DNA of 64,000 nt from Thermoanaerobacterium xylanolyticum LX-11 (GCF_000189775.2 NC_015555.1:879001-943000); one strand, 5' to 3'. Shown: positions 16,899 to 26,512, counted from the stretch's first letter. The notes: a model not told the origin generated them from the letters alone. Numbers and translations: made by a program.

Positions 16899-18089
16899 AT
16901 GATTTTATCTAAAAGTGCTATGGGAATAACACCTTCTGCAACACTTGAAATAACAGCAAAAGCAAATAAATTGAGATCGCAAGGAATAGACGTTATTAGT
17001 TTTGGAGCTGGAGAACCAGATTTTCCTACCCCTCAATTCATAAAAGATGCAGCAGTAGACGCATTAAATAAGAATTATACTAGATATACTGCATCGTCAG
17101 GTATTGGTGAACTAAAAGAGGCTATATGCAAAAAATTATTACTTGACAATGGGTTAAATTACACAGTAGATCAAATAGTTGTTTCTAGTGGCGCTAAGCA
17201 TTCTATTTTCAATGCTATGCTTGCTATATTAAACCCTGGAGATGAAGTTATAATTCCATCACCATATTGGGTTAGTTATCCTGAAATGGTTAAGTTGATT
17301 AATTGCAAACCTGTCATTGTGAAAACAAAGCAAGAGAATAACTTTAAAATTTCCGCTGATGAATTTATAAGATCAATTACAAAAAGAACAAAATTATTGA
17401 TTTTAAATAGCCCTAATAATCCTACAGGAGCAATTTATTCAAGAGAAGAATTATCAGAAATTGCAAGAATAGCGGTTGAAAATAACATATTTATAATTTC
17501 TGATGAAATATATGAAAAATTAATATATGAAGGGAAACACGTAAGTATTGCATCTATAGATGAAAAAATTAAAGATTTAACAATAGTGATAAATGGCATG
17601 TCAAAAGCATATTCAATGACAGGGTGGAGAATTGGCTATAGTGCATCAAGCTTAAAAATAGCTAAGGTAATTAGCAATATACAGAGTCATACTACTTCTA
17701 ATCCAAATACAATAGCACAATATGCTAGTATTGCTGCCTTAAAAGAAGGTCATGATTTTACAGACGAAATGAAAAAAGAATTTGATAAAAGAAGAAATTT
17801 AATTCTGTCATTGCTAGATAATATTAGAGGGCTTAAATACATAATACCAAAAGGTGCTTTCTATGTATATGTCAACATAGATTATTATATTGGTAAATCT
17901 TATAAAAATGTTATTATAAATGATTCAATTGATATGGCTAAATATTTAGTAGATGAAGCTAATGTGGCAATAATACCTGGACAACCTTTTGGAAATGACA
18001 ATTATATTAGATTATCCTACGCAACTTCAGTTAAAAATATCAAAATTGGTCTTGAAAGAATAAAAAGTGCTTTAGAAAAGCTAGTTTAA
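16899..18089 (+). CDS. Class I aminotransferase, aspartate type
   Basis: 396 residues, fold type I PLP enzyme of the thermophile/Bacillus AspAT subgroup. Visible are FGAGEPDFPTP, NSPNNPTGAIY, SDEIYEKLIYEG and the PLP-binding SKAYSMTGWRIGY (Lys about 236); the carboxylate-binding Arg is in YIRLSYA. It exchanges aspartate with 2-oxoglutarate, giving oxaloacetate, the PckA substrate. Only 18 bp separate it from pckA, supporting co-transcription. A broader prephenate or aromatic specificity is possible. Confidence 0.9.
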   Translation: MILSKSAMGITPSATLEITAKANKLRSQGIDVISFGAGEPDFPTPQFIKDAAVDALNKNYTRYTASSGIGELKEAICKKLLLDNGLNYTVDQIVVSSGAKHSIFNAMLAILNPGDEVIIPSPYWVSYPEMVKLINCKPVIVKTKQENNFKISADEFIRSITKRTKLLILNSPNNPTGAIYSREELSEIARIAVENNIFIISDEIYEKLIYEGKHVSIASIDEKIKDLTIVINGMSKAYSMTGWRIGYSASSLKIAKVISNIQSHTTSNPNTIAQYASIAALKEGHDFTDEMKKEFDKRRNLILSLLDNIRGLKYIIPKGAFYVYVNIDYYIGKSYKNVIINDSIDMAKYLVDEANVAIIPGQPFGNDNYIRLSYATSVKNIKIGLERIKSALEKLV

Positions 18090-18123
18090 AACTATAAATT
18101 CTATAAAAAAGGAGTGGTAAATT

Positions 18124-19554
18124 TTGCATAGCAAAAAAAGAATTGGTTTATGGTCATTAGTAATGCTAACTTTTGTACCAACATTTGGATTTAATAACAT
18201 TACGACAAATGCTGTTGCATTAGGACCAGCTGCAATTCCATCTTGGCTTATTGTCTCTCTATTATATTTTTTACCATTATCGATTATGATTGCAGAGTTA
18301 GCATCTGCAAATCAAGATAAAGAAGGTGGTATTTATACTTGGATAAATAGTTCTTTAGGTCCTAATTGGGCATTTATAGGTACATGGTCTTATTTTGTAG
18401 CAAACCTTTTTTATCTTCAAATGGTTTTTGCAAGAATACCTGTTATGGTATCTTGGGCTTTATTTGGTGAAAACAGATTTACAAATCCAGCTATCCTTGT
18501 TTATTTAAGTTTAATTTTAGTAGTTGTCTTAACATATATAGCTACATTAGGTGTAAAAACGTTCTCGAAAATTAGCGACATTGGAGGAAAATTAACATTA
18601 GCAACAACTGTCATATTTATAGTATTTGCTATCGTTGGAGTAATAATTGGTAAAAATCCATCTGCAACTACATTTACTGCCAAGACCGTTATTCCTAAAT
18701 TTAATGCATCATATTTTTCAACATTCTCATGGTTATTATTGGCTGTTGCAGGCGCAGAAGTAGCTGGTACTTATATTAAAGATGTGGATAATCCGAGGAA
18801 AACTTTTCCTAAAGGTGTTATTATAGCTACTATATTTATAGCTCTAGCGTACATTATTGGTTCACTTGCAGTTTGCTTTGTTGCATCACCGGAGGTACTT
18901 GAAAAGGCAGGACTAAAGGATGCAGGATATATTGTATATAAAATTCTTGCACATAACTGGGGACTAGGAAGTGGTAAAGTTGCTGTTCAAATATATGCAC
19001 TTATCTATACAATAACTTCTATTGCAGCATATATTGTTTGGATGGAATCACCACTTAGAGCTATGTTTTCAGAAGTTCCAGAGGGTACATTCCCAAAATT
19101 TATAACTAAAAAGCGTGAAGATGGAACTATGGTTAATGCATTATGGATTCAGTGTGCAGTTCTTATTGTGCTTATCGCAGTCCCTCTTGTAGGACTAAAG
19201 GGAATAAATGATTTCTTTGTATTGCTTACTAACTTATCATCACTTTCATTGGTTATTCCTTACATTGTACTTGGGGCTGCATATCTGGTTTTCAGAATGA
19301 GAGGAAATCACGCTCCATTTGAAATGCTTAAGTCGAAATCAATAGTTATTATAGCTTCTGGAATAGTTCTTATTCTTGGTATATTTGCATTTTTCGGCGC
19401 TGGTTGGGGAGATTTTGTCGATTCTAAAAGCTTCAGTGAAGCAATAATACCTATATTAAAGGACTATGGTGGACCTGTTTTATTAATAATATTAGGATTT
19501 ATAATAACGCGTATTACATCAGCAATTACTCCCACAAAAATTAACAAAAATTAA
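18124..19554 (+). CDS. APC superfamily amino-acid permease (YjeM/GadC-like)
   Basis: 476 residues with about 12 membrane segments. TFGFNNITTNAVALGPAAIP in the first helix is the APC substrate and sodium region, and GGIYTWINSSLGPNWAF is typical of glutamate/GABA-antiporter-like members. The start is TTG 18124 after AAAGGAG. It ends the cluster and is the intact counterpart of the truncated permease at its head. Aspartate, asparagine or glutamate is the likely substrate from context only. Confidence 0.85.
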   Translation: MHSKKRIGLWSLVMLTFVPTFGFNNITTNAVALGPAAIPSWLIVSLLYFLPLSIMIAELASANQDKEGGIYTWINSSLGPNWAFIGTWSYFVANLFYLQMVFARIPVMVSWALFGENRFTNPAILVYLSLILVVVLTYIATLGVKTFSKISDIGGKLTLATTVIFIVFAIVGVIIGKNPSATTFTAKTVIPKFNASYFSTFSWLLLAVAGAEVAGTYIKDVDNPRKTFPKGVIIATIFIALAYIIGSLAVCFVASPEVLEKAGLKDAGYIVYKILAHNWGLGSGKVAVQIYALIYTITSIAAYIVWMESPLRAMFSEVPEGTFPKFITKKREDGTMVNALWIQCAVLIVLIAVPLVGLKGINDFFVLLTNLSSLSLVIPYIVLGAAYLVFRMRGNHAPFEMLKSKSIVIIASGIVLILGIFAFFGAGWGDFVDSKSFSEAIIPILKDYGGPVLLIILGFIITRITSAITPTKINKN

Positions 19555-19682
19555 GAAGGAATTTTTTAAAATATGTCGAATCTTAATAAAGTATTATAAT
19601 AACTATAATTTCTTATAAGCTATTTCTATAAAATGAGAGGAGGATAAGGAATAACACTTAGATAATAGTTGTTCCAATTGAT

Positions 19683-21083
19683 ATGAAAAAAATTCCACAA
19701 ATTATTGTACTCTTGATTTTGGTTTTTATATTTTCACATGTTTATGCTGATACATACTACAATGGTTTTTTGTATACATACCAAAATAATAGCTATATGA
19801 TGGTGCCTGCCAGAGGTGTATTTCAGAGCATGGGGGCAGATGTAAAATGGGATGGTGATACTCAAACAGTTAAAATCATAAAAGACAGCCTTCAAATCGT
19901 GCTTAAGATTAACAGTACAAATGCAGTTGTCAATGGAGAAGGCAAAGATATGCCGGTGCCTGCTATAATAAAGAACGGATCAACCTTTTTGCCACTTCGG
20001 TTTTTGGCTGAATTGATTGGTGATAATCAAGTTAAATGGGATGATAGTACGCAAACTGCTGCTATTCCTTTTAATAATTCATATATTTATGTTAAAGCGG
20101 TTGATTATAGCTTAGATGCGACAAGTTTTACTAAGAAAGTTGATGGTGTTGTTGTGACGGCTGTAAGAATACCTCACAACTCGCCATATAAACCTGCGGT
20201 TATTTTGGCAAATAATCAGATAGGTACTACACAGAGCCTATATGACATGGCCAAATACTACAATGCAGATATTGCAATAAACGGTACATTTTTCAATGCT
20301 TATGGTGGAGATCCGGTACCGTGGAATACTATAATCAAAGATGGCAAAGTTGTGCATATAGTTAATGTAGGATCTGTCTTTGGCTTTACGGCTAATGGGC
20401 AGGTGAAGATGGATAAGCTGAGAATAAGTATTGTAGGTGGGACTAATGGTTCTTATAGCTGGCCAAATAATTGGTATGCTTATGGTTTCAATCACATACC
20501 TTCTATAAACTCGGTATATATATTTACATCTGAGTGGGGCAGTCACCTTGGCTTCAACTATGGAATAAATATTGTGGTAGAAAATGGCGTTGTTAAAGAT
20601 ATTGAAGAAAATCAAGATGTAAATATTCCTGCAGATGGATATGTCATAAATCTCAATGGCAGCGAGGAATACTTGGCTAAAGTATTCAATGTAGGCAAGA
20701 CAGTTGACTATAAAATCAACTTTACAAATGATAGTGGAAATCCAGTTGACTGGTCTGATGTTGTTGAGGCTGTAGGAGCAGGTCCTACTCTTGTTAAAGA
20801 TGGTGTGGTCAGTGCAGACCCTGTAGGAGAGGGTTTTACAGAGGATAAAATCGTAAGCTTATCATATGCGAGAAGTGCTATTGGAGTAACGGCACAAGGT
20901 GACATTCTTCTTGTGACTACACCAGAGATTACTGTGTATCAGTTGGCACAGATAATGAAAGATTTAGGTGCATACAATGCAATGAATCTTGATGGTGGTG
21001 CTTCTTCTGGGCTTTATTTTAAAGGTGGGTATTTAACAAAGCCAGGTAGGGATTTAAGTAATGCACTGATATTCTACAAATAA
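19683..21083 (+). CDS. Exported Cu-amine-oxidase-N plus phosphodiester glycosidase (NAGPA) protein
   Basis: 466 residues: a signal peptide (about 1-22), a copper-amine-oxidase N-terminal-like domain (about 30-125: MMVPARGVFQSMGADVKWD, FLPLRFLAELIG), then a NAGPA/DUF2233 domain (about 165-466) with INGTFFNA, VVEAVGAGPTLVKDG, SYARSAIGVT and NLDGGASSGLYF. The family cleaves GlcNAc-phosphodiester or related sugar-phosphate bonds; in bacteria it is linked to surface polysaccharide. ATG 19683 has a poor ribosome site, while a strong GGAGG stands 38 bp upstream without a start codon. Confidence 0.82.
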   Translation: MKKIPQIIVLLILVFIFSHVYADTYYNGFLYTYQNNSYMMVPARGVFQSMGADVKWDGDTQTVKIIKDSLQIVLKINSTNAVVNGEGKDMPVPAIIKNGSTFLPLRFLAELIGDNQVKWDDSTQTAAIPFNNSYIYVKAVDYSLDATSFTKKVDGVVVTAVRIPHNSPYKPAVILANNQIGTTQSLYDMAKYYNADIAINGTFFNAYGGDPVPWNTIIKDGKVVHIVNVGSVFGFTANGQVKMDKLRISIVGGTNGSYSWPNNWYAYGFNHIPSINSVYIFTSEWGSHLGFNYGINIVVENGVVKDIEENQDVNIPADGYVINLNGSEEYLAKVFNVGKTVDYKINFTNDSGNPVDWSDVVEAVGAGPTLVKDGVVSADPVGEGFTEDKIVSLSYARSAIGVTAQGDILLVTTPEITVYQLAQIMKDLGAYNAMNLDGGASSGLYFKGGYLTKPGRDLSNALIFYK

Positions 21084-21149
21084 ATGTGTGATATAATATA
21101 TTTTAGTGACTGCATAAAAAAACACGATAATATAAGGATGATGTGATAA

Positions 21150-21491
21150 ATGGCTAAAAAGAACAACAATTTCATGCTTTATGTACCTATTCATTCAAAA
21201 AAACTTATGTGGGAAGAGAATGATAACATAGTCAAGCTTTTGTTTAGACATGATAAAATTGTTGAGCGGTTGGTGAGGCTTTTTATCAAAAGACCAAAGA
21301 TAACTACGATAGAGCTTGATGAAATCGGCAGCACCGTTTGGAAGCTTATTGACGGAAAAAGAACTGTTTATGACATTGGCATTAAGCTTAAAGAAGTTTA
21401 CGGCGATAAAGCTGAGCCTACATACGATAGACTAAACAAATATTTACGCTATTTGCATCAAAATGGATGGATTAGATGGAGGATTCAATAA
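21150..21491 (+). CDS. PqqD-family (RRE-fold) protein
   Basis: 113 residues. The C-terminal 75 residues have the winged-helix PqqD pattern: ITTIELDEIGSTVWKLIDGKRTVYDIGIKLKEVYG, then a helix ending LHQNGWIRW. PqqD-like domains recognise leader peptides of ribosomal natural products, but many stand-alone Firmicute members have no known partner, and no RiPP gene is adjacent. ATG 21150 follows AAGGATGATGTG. Its stop is 1 bp from the stop of the convergent DUF1003 gene. Confidence 0.75.
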   Translation: MAKKNNNFMLYVPIHSKKLMWEENDNIVKLLFRHDKIVERLVRLFIKRPKITTIELDEIGSTVWKLIDGKRTVYDIGIKLKEVYGDKAEPTYDRLNKYLRYLHQNGWIRWRIQ

Positions 21492-21492
21492 T

Positions 21493-21945
21493 TTATTGTT
21501 TTTGCGTTTGACTTTCTAAAAGTTTCAGTATTTTTTCTTGATTTTCAATGATTTTATCTGCTTTTGTATGTAGGTCTTCTATTATTAACTCTGCTTTTAA
21601 ATTGACTTCGTAGTCATTTTGTGCTTTTAACCTATCTTTTGCTTCTTGTCTGTTTTGGCTCATCATGATTATTGGAGCTTGTATTGCAGCAAGGCAGGAT
21701 AAAACCAAATTTAAGAGTATAAATGGATATGGGTCAAAGTGCCTTATAAGAGCGACACTATTTATAACCATCCAAACGATAAGCAGAAAGCTAAACGTAA
21801 ATATAAAAGACCAACTGCCAGCGTAATCTGCTAATTTATCTGCCATCCTATCGCCAAATGTCAGGGAATCTTTGTGTTCTTCGTTGATATTTTTGGAAAC
21901 TTTCTTGTCAATATATGAATGTATCAGCTTTTCTTTATTATCCAT
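21493..21945 (-). CDS. DUF1003 membrane protein
   Basis: 150 residues. Two membrane helices (about 45-68 and 78-100) and the motif FILLNLVLSCLAAIQAPIIMMSQNRQEAKDR identify DUF1003. The C-terminus is a charged helix, probably coiled-coil. The function is unknown. ATG 21945 lies eight bases after GAGGTGA; GTG 21957 would overlap that ribosome site. Confidence 0.88.
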   Translation of the reverse strand: MDNKEKLIHSYIDKKVSKNINEEHKDSLTFGDRMADKLADYAGSWSFIFTFSFLLIVWMVINSVALIRHFDPYPFILLNLVLSCLAAIQAPIIMMSQNRQEAKDRLKAQNDYEVNLKAELIIEDLHTKADKIIENQEKILKLLESQTQKQ

Positions 21946-21980
21946 ATTTGTGTTCACCTCTACTATATGATTTTTAATAC

Positions 21981-22015
21981 AGTGAGAAGCTTAAATTTCA
22001 TTAAAGCTTCTCACT
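21981..22015. terminator. Hairpin between DUF1003 and the CMD-like gene
   Basis: A perfect 12-bp stem (21981-21992 with 22004-22015) with an 11-nt loop, followed on the + strand by T5. On the minus strand, where the CMD-like gene ends 10 bp away, the U tract is missing, so termination there is uncertain. Confidence 0.45.
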
Positions 22016-22024
22016 TTTTAATGG

Positions 22025-22324
22025 TTATTTGTTTTTGAAAGCAGAAATATATGAAGCTAATATTGTATTTCCGGATGCGAAGTATGCGATTCTAATTGCT
22101 TCTTTTATTTCTTCCTCGCTTACCCCCATATTTCGCAGTTGATTTGATATGTTTTCTACTCCAAGGTTAGCGCCGTACAATGCATCAATAGCCAGTGCAA
22201 TTAACAATTTTGTCTTTTGGTCTAATGAGCCTGGTCCCATTGCATAAGAATAGACTTTTTCTATTGCAGATGCAAATTCAGGATCATTTTTATCAAGAGA
22301 TGACAAAAATGGTGGTAATGGCAT
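22025..22324 (-). CDS. Carboxymuconolactone decarboxylase-like protein without catalytic Cys
   Basis: 99 residues, all-helical. The pattern LDQKTKLLIALAIDALYGANLGVENISNQLRNMGVSEEEIKEAIRIAYFASG follows the CMD/AhpD fold. The usual C-x2-C-x3-H peroxidatic site is replaced by Y-GANLGVEN, and the protein contains no Cys at all. It therefore cannot work as an AhpD-type peroxidase, and its role is unknown. ATG 22324 follows AGGAGGG. Confidence 0.8.
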   Translation of the reverse strand: MPLPPFLSSLDKNDPEFASAIEKVYSYAMGPGSLDQKTKLLIALAIDALYGANLGVENISNQLRNMGVSEEEIKEAIRIAYFASGNTILASYISAFKNK

Positions 22325-22472
22325 CTAAATCCCTCCTAGTATATTTTTACATAATATATTATATCACCATTGAAAATTAAATTTTAATATTAAGGCAAGA
22401 TATATAAAAATTTTTCGCTTTGTGGTAAAATACTTTATATGTTAGATTTAAAAATAATTTCGGAGGGCAAAG

Positions 22473-22802
22473 ATGATGGAAAAATTATATGCAGTTGACG
22501 ATATAAAGAAATTTGTGAATGATGAAGAAATGGCGCTATTGTATTTTTCAACAAATGATTGTGGTATATGCACTACATTGCTTCCAAAACTTGAAGAGAT
22601 GCTATTAAATTATGACAAGATATCCAGTGGTCATGTTTCTATAGACGAATTGCCTGCTACATCATCGGAGTTTTCGGTTTTTACTGTGCCAACAGTGCTT
22701 CTTTTTGTGGAAGGGAAAGAAGTCATAAGAGAGGCGAGATTTATAAGCATGGACATCTTAGAAGAGAAGATACAGAAGTATTATGATCTGTTTTTTTCAT
22801 AA
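22473..22802 (+). CDS. Thioredoxin-fold protein with CGIC
   Basis: 109 residues. The redox motif CGIC (about 30-33) sits at the expected place after LLYFSTND, and cis-Pro is in FTVPTVLLF. It resembles YtpP/YbbN-type thioredoxin-like proteins that reduce or isomerise thiols in the cytoplasm. ATG 22473 or 22476 follows CGGAGGG. It is monocistronic as far as seen. Confidence 0.85.
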   Translation: MMEKLYAVDDIKKFVNDEEMALLYFSTNDCGICTTLLPKLEEMLLNYDKISSGHVSIDELPATSSEFSVFTVPTVLLFVEGKEVIREARFISMDILEEKIQKYYDLFFS

Positions 22803-22966
22803 GTTACAATGGCTATTAATGTAAAAAATTTATTTTTAGTCGATAAAACTCTTCAATTTTGAAATTGCTGTGTATTGCCTAAAAGCCGTTTGCGATGTAA
22901 AATATAAAATTGTTATGAAGCTTAAAATCACTGCTAAGAAAAATTACGAGTTAGATTGGAGATCGT

Positions 22967-24520
22967 ATGAGTAATAAGAAACTGTTTAAGTCGGCAAGCA
23001 TTGTTGCATTTATAACGATTTTGGGGAAATTTGCTGGGCTTTTGAAAAATACTGTACAGGGTAAGGTGTTTGGCACCACATGGGCTACTGATGCATATAC
23101 GGTGTCTTTAAATATTCCTACAGTGCTTTACTCTATAATAGGTGTTGCTGTATCTACAGCTTTTATACCACTTTTAAATGAGACGTATGCTAAGCGTGGC
23201 AAAGATGAGATGTTTGATTTTGCTAACAATATAATGAACATTTTATTTTTGTTTTCATTTGCCATATTCGTCATAGCATGGATTTTTTCGCCATACTTGG
23301 TAAGATTGATGGCGTCGAATTTTACAGGTGAGAAGTTCCAACTTGCAGTAAATTTGACCAAAATAAGCATTGTAAACATGCTGTTTTTAAGCATGTCAGC
23401 AGGTTTTACTGCTATTCTTCAGACTCTTAACGACTTTACTGCACCTGCTTTAAATGGTATTTTGATAGACATTCCACCTATAGTGTTTATGCTGTTTTTT
23501 GCAAAGGATGGTGGCATAGTAGGCCTTACTATCTACACTACAGTCGCATTTGGCCTTCAGGTGGTAAACCAGATACCGTGGCTTATCAAGAACAAGTACA
23601 GATACAGTCTAAAAATTGATTTTAAAGATCCTCGCATAGTAAGGATGCTTAAGCTCATTAGCCCTGTCATTGTGGGATTATCTGTAAATCAGATAAACAT
23701 AATCATAAATACGAGGCTTGCTTCAGGATTGCCGAATGGAAACATCACCGCTTTTAGCTATGCCAGCTTATTGACAGGTGCTTTTTACGGGACATTTGCC
23801 ACGTCGGTTGTGACAGTCATATTTCCTACTTTGTCAAGGGAAGGGAGCACCGGCGATTATAAAGGCATGAAATCTCACATGATAAAGGCTATAAACAATA
23901 TCAATATGATCATGATTCCCGTTACTTTAGGCATCATGATTTTAAGGTACCACATAATAGATATACTTTTTAAACATGGTAGGTTTAATGATTATAGTGT
24001 TGAGATTACAGCTATTGCGCTTTTATACCTTTCAATAGGAATGATTTTTTACGGCATAAGAGATGTGTTTAATGTATCATTTTACTCCACAAATGACACG
24101 AGAACGCCTATGATAAACAGTATTTTAGGCATAGCAGTAAATATATTGATAAGCATAATACTGGTAAAATATATAGGTATCGCTGGTCTTGCCATAGGCT
24201 CATCTGCATCTGCAGCAATCTGTGCTATATTATTGATGAAGGATTTTAGAAAGAAGATGGGAGCTTTTGGTGGACGCGATATTGTAATTACCGGTGGTAA
24301 ATTGGTATTATCTTCTATTGTCATGGGCGCAGCGGTATTTTTAATGAACAATTTTCTTTCAAGATACATGGTTGGATTTAAGATGGAATTGTTGCTTACA
24401 AGTTTGATCGTCATTATTGGTGGTGCTATATACGTTGGTATGATGCTTCTTTTAAAAGTGAAAGAGTTTAAATACTTATTTGGCATTGTTGCAAACAGAA
24501 TAATTAATTTTCAGAATTAA
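22967..24520 (+). CDS. murJ: Lipid II flippase MurJ
   Basis: 517 residues with about 14 membrane helices, the MurJ/MviN length. The N-terminal KSASIVAFITILGKFAGLLKNTVQGKVFGTTWATDAYTVSL, and later GAFYGTFATSVVTVIFPTLSREG, match MOP-superfamily MurJ, which moves lipid II to the outer face of the membrane. ATG 22967 follows TTGGAGA. A strong terminator separates it from the convergent oxidoreductase. Confidence 0.9.
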   Translation: MSNKKLFKSASIVAFITILGKFAGLLKNTVQGKVFGTTWATDAYTVSLNIPTVLYSIIGVAVSTAFIPLLNETYAKRGKDEMFDFANNIMNILFLFSFAIFVIAWIFSPYLVRLMASNFTGEKFQLAVNLTKISIVNMLFLSMSAGFTAILQTLNDFTAPALNGILIDIPPIVFMLFFAKDGGIVGLTIYTTVAFGLQVVNQIPWLIKNKYRYSLKIDFKDPRIVRMLKLISPVIVGLSVNQINIIINTRLASGLPNGNITAFSYASLLTGAFYGTFATSVVTVIFPTLSREGSTGDYKGMKSHMIKAINNINMIMIPVTLGIMILRYHIIDILFKHGRFNDYSVEITAIALLYLSIGMIFYGIRDVFNVSFYSTNDTRTPMINSILGIAVNILISIILVKYIGIAGLAIGSSASAAICAILLMKDFRKKMGAFGGRDIVITGGKLVLSSIVMGAAVFLMNNFLSRYMVGFKMELLLTSLIVIIGGAIYVGMMLLLKVKEFKYLFGIVANRIINFQN

Positions 24521-24522
24521 TT

Positions 24523-24551
24523 AAAGCTCGGCTAAAAACCGAGCTTTTTTG
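24523..24551. terminator. Terminator between murJ and the convergent oxidoreductase
   Basis: An 8-bp stem AAGCTCGG/CCGAGCTT (24524-24531 with 24539-24546) followed by six T on the + strand and preceded by A-rich sequence, so it may serve both strands. Confidence 0.85.
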
Positions 24552-24567
24552 CATATATTTTACTTTG

Positions 24568-26484
24568 TTAGAGTTTGCTTAGATAATTGTGAAGTGACAA
24601 TATCATGTCATATGAATCTTCCCATTTTATATATTTTGTATCTTTCATCTTTTGATATGCTGTATCAGATATTAGTCCTTTTTCATGTGCTAAATCGCAT
24701 AAACTACCACTATATTTATTAGCCTCATTTCTGTATCCAGCATACGTCAATAGTATATCTGCAGCTTCTTCTTTCGTAAGAGGCTTGTCTACAATGTATT
24801 TTTGCAGATATTGATAATCATCATCTATGAGCTGTGATTTATCTGGTATTGACCTTTTAATCATGTTTGATGCCATATAATAAAATGATATGCTTTTTAT
24901 GTTTTCATTAAGCTTAAAATCATTTGTGTATCCAGGTACTATAAGCCCCCAGTGAAGGACAAATTTTAGTCCGTCAAAAGCCCAACTTTTCTCTACAGTT
25001 TCTTCTACTTTAAACGGTTTAAGGTACGCTCCTTGGCTTACCAATATGGACTGTATGTTCTTTATATCTTCTTCATTCTTTGCGATGTCTTCAAATGATT
25101 TGTCTTTGGCTATGGAGTACGCTGACGCTACACCTGCCGCATCTCCTTCTGCCATGCCTATTGGTATTGTTCTGGCAGAGCCTGCAGCTAAGTGGCTGTA
25201 GGATGCTGATCGCCCTACTACTAAAAGGTTGTCTACTTTTTCTGGCACTATGCACCTAAATGGCACTGCATACTCTACAGGCTTTCCGTATACATATCCC
25301 GTGTCTTCTGGTGATGTTGCTTGTACGTCTACAGGATATGACCCTATTGCTATCCTGTCATAAAAGTCCCTGTTGAATACAACATCGTTTATGTCAAGTG
25401 TGTAGTATCCTTTTATGTGCCTTGTCTCTCTTACATACAGCTCATCTGCTGTGCCGTCAAGCTGCACTTTCTCAAAGCCAGGGATGTTTTCTCTAAAAAA
25501 TTGTACTATTCTTGGGAGCTCTTTCTTTGCTAATTCTATTCCTTTTTCTATTGATGATTGATTAAGTCCGTCTACGCCGTATATCAAAAGTGCGTTTACT
25601 AATACTGTGCCGTCATCTTGTCTACCGAGATTAAGACCTCTTAACCTAAGCATAGGCGTTGAAGGCTTGTAGTTTTTTGTGATGGATAGAAATCCATTTG
25701 CAGATGTATTGTTTATATACGTTTCTGGTATCTTTTTTTCGTATTTTATTATTTTTATTAGGTTGTCCCAGTCAATACCTTTTAGTCTAAAGACAAGAGT
25801 CGATGCCTGTACTTTCCCTTTTAAGCCCATGTCTTCTGCGCCGATTGTGTATGGCACACCTGCAGATGCTGCAACTGAGGCATCCTGCGTTGCATCGATT
25901 ATCCTTTTGCCGTAGTAGTTTACTTCTTTTCCGTCCTTTAATGCTGTTATGCCTATTATCTTGTTTCCGTCCATTATAGGTTTTTCAAATGTTGTATTGT
26001 ACGACTGGGTGATGTTTGGAAGGCTTAAAAGCTTCAAGAATACTTCTTTTGCCTTTTTTACATCAAAGGAGTTTTTTGAGCCTATGCCTTTAAAAAACTC
26101 TTTGAATGTGCCTTGTGTAAGCAATGTACCATCAGGACCTATGCTCATGTCGATTGTATTTAGCATACCGTACGTCATGAGGCCGCCGGGACCATCGTGC
26201 TTGTCGATTATTAAGACTTTGGCGTCGTTTTTTGCAGCAGACCTTGCAGCGGCGACGCCTTCCGGCTCTGCTCCTACTACTATGACATCGTATTGGCTTC
26301 CGTCTTTAGGAAGGTTAAGCTTTATAGGTTTAGGAAGATTTGAATTTTCCTCTATAACTTTAGCTTTAGTCTCCTGTGATGATTTTTTGTACTTTTCTAC
26401 GTAAAAGTAGCCACCTACTGCCGTTATTATTAGTACCGACACGATGAAAAGCGATATCACTGTCTTTAAATATTTCTTTTGCAA
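24568..26484 (-). CDS. Membrane-anchored FAD-dependent oxidoreductase (FAD_oxidored type)
   Basis: About 638 residues. One N-terminal membrane anchor (about 8-28) precedes an FAD-binding fold: YDVIVVGAEPEGVAAARSAAK, VLIIDKHDGPGGLMTYG, RIIDATQDASVAASAGVPY, and a late LLVVGRSASYSHLAAGSARTIPIGMAEGDAAG. This matches the PF12831 group, whose substrates are mostly unknown. The catalytic part should face outside. TTG 26484 is preferred: the upstream GTG 26493 abuts the GAGGTG ribosome site. It starts 28 bp after the PIG-L gene A stop and is probably co-transcribed with it. Confidence 0.8.
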   Translation of the reverse strand: MQKKYLKTVISLFIVSVLIITAVGGYFYVEKYKKSSQETKAKVIEENSNLPKPIKLNLPKDGSQYDVIVVGAEPEGVAAARSAAKNDAKVLIIDKHDGPGGLMTYGMLNTIDMSIGPDGTLLTQGTFKEFFKGIGSKNSFDVKKAKEVFLKLLSLPNITQSYNTTFEKPIMDGNKIIGITALKDGKEVNYYGKRIIDATQDASVAASAGVPYTIGAEDMGLKGKVQASTLVFRLKGIDWDNLIKIIKYEKKIPETYINNTSANGFLSITKNYKPSTPMLRLRGLNLGRQDDGTVLVNALLIYGVDGLNQSSIEKGIELAKKELPRIVQFFRENIPGFEKVQLDGTADELYVRETRHIKGYYTLDINDVVFNRDFYDRIAIGSYPVDVQATSPEDTGYVYGKPVEYAVPFRCIVPEKVDNLLVVGRSASYSHLAAGSARTIPIGMAEGDAAGVASAYSIAKDKSFEDIAKNEEDIKNIQSILVSQGAYLKPFKVEETVEKSWAFDGLKFVLHWGLIVPGYTNDFKLNENIKSISFYYMASNMIKRSIPDKSQLIDDDYQYLQKYIVDKPLTKEEAADILLTYAGYRNEANKYSGSLCDLAHEKGLISDTAYQKMKDTKYIKWEDSYDMILSLHNYLSKL

Positions 26485-26512
26485 ATTAGTCACCTCGATT
26501 CATGAAAAGCGG

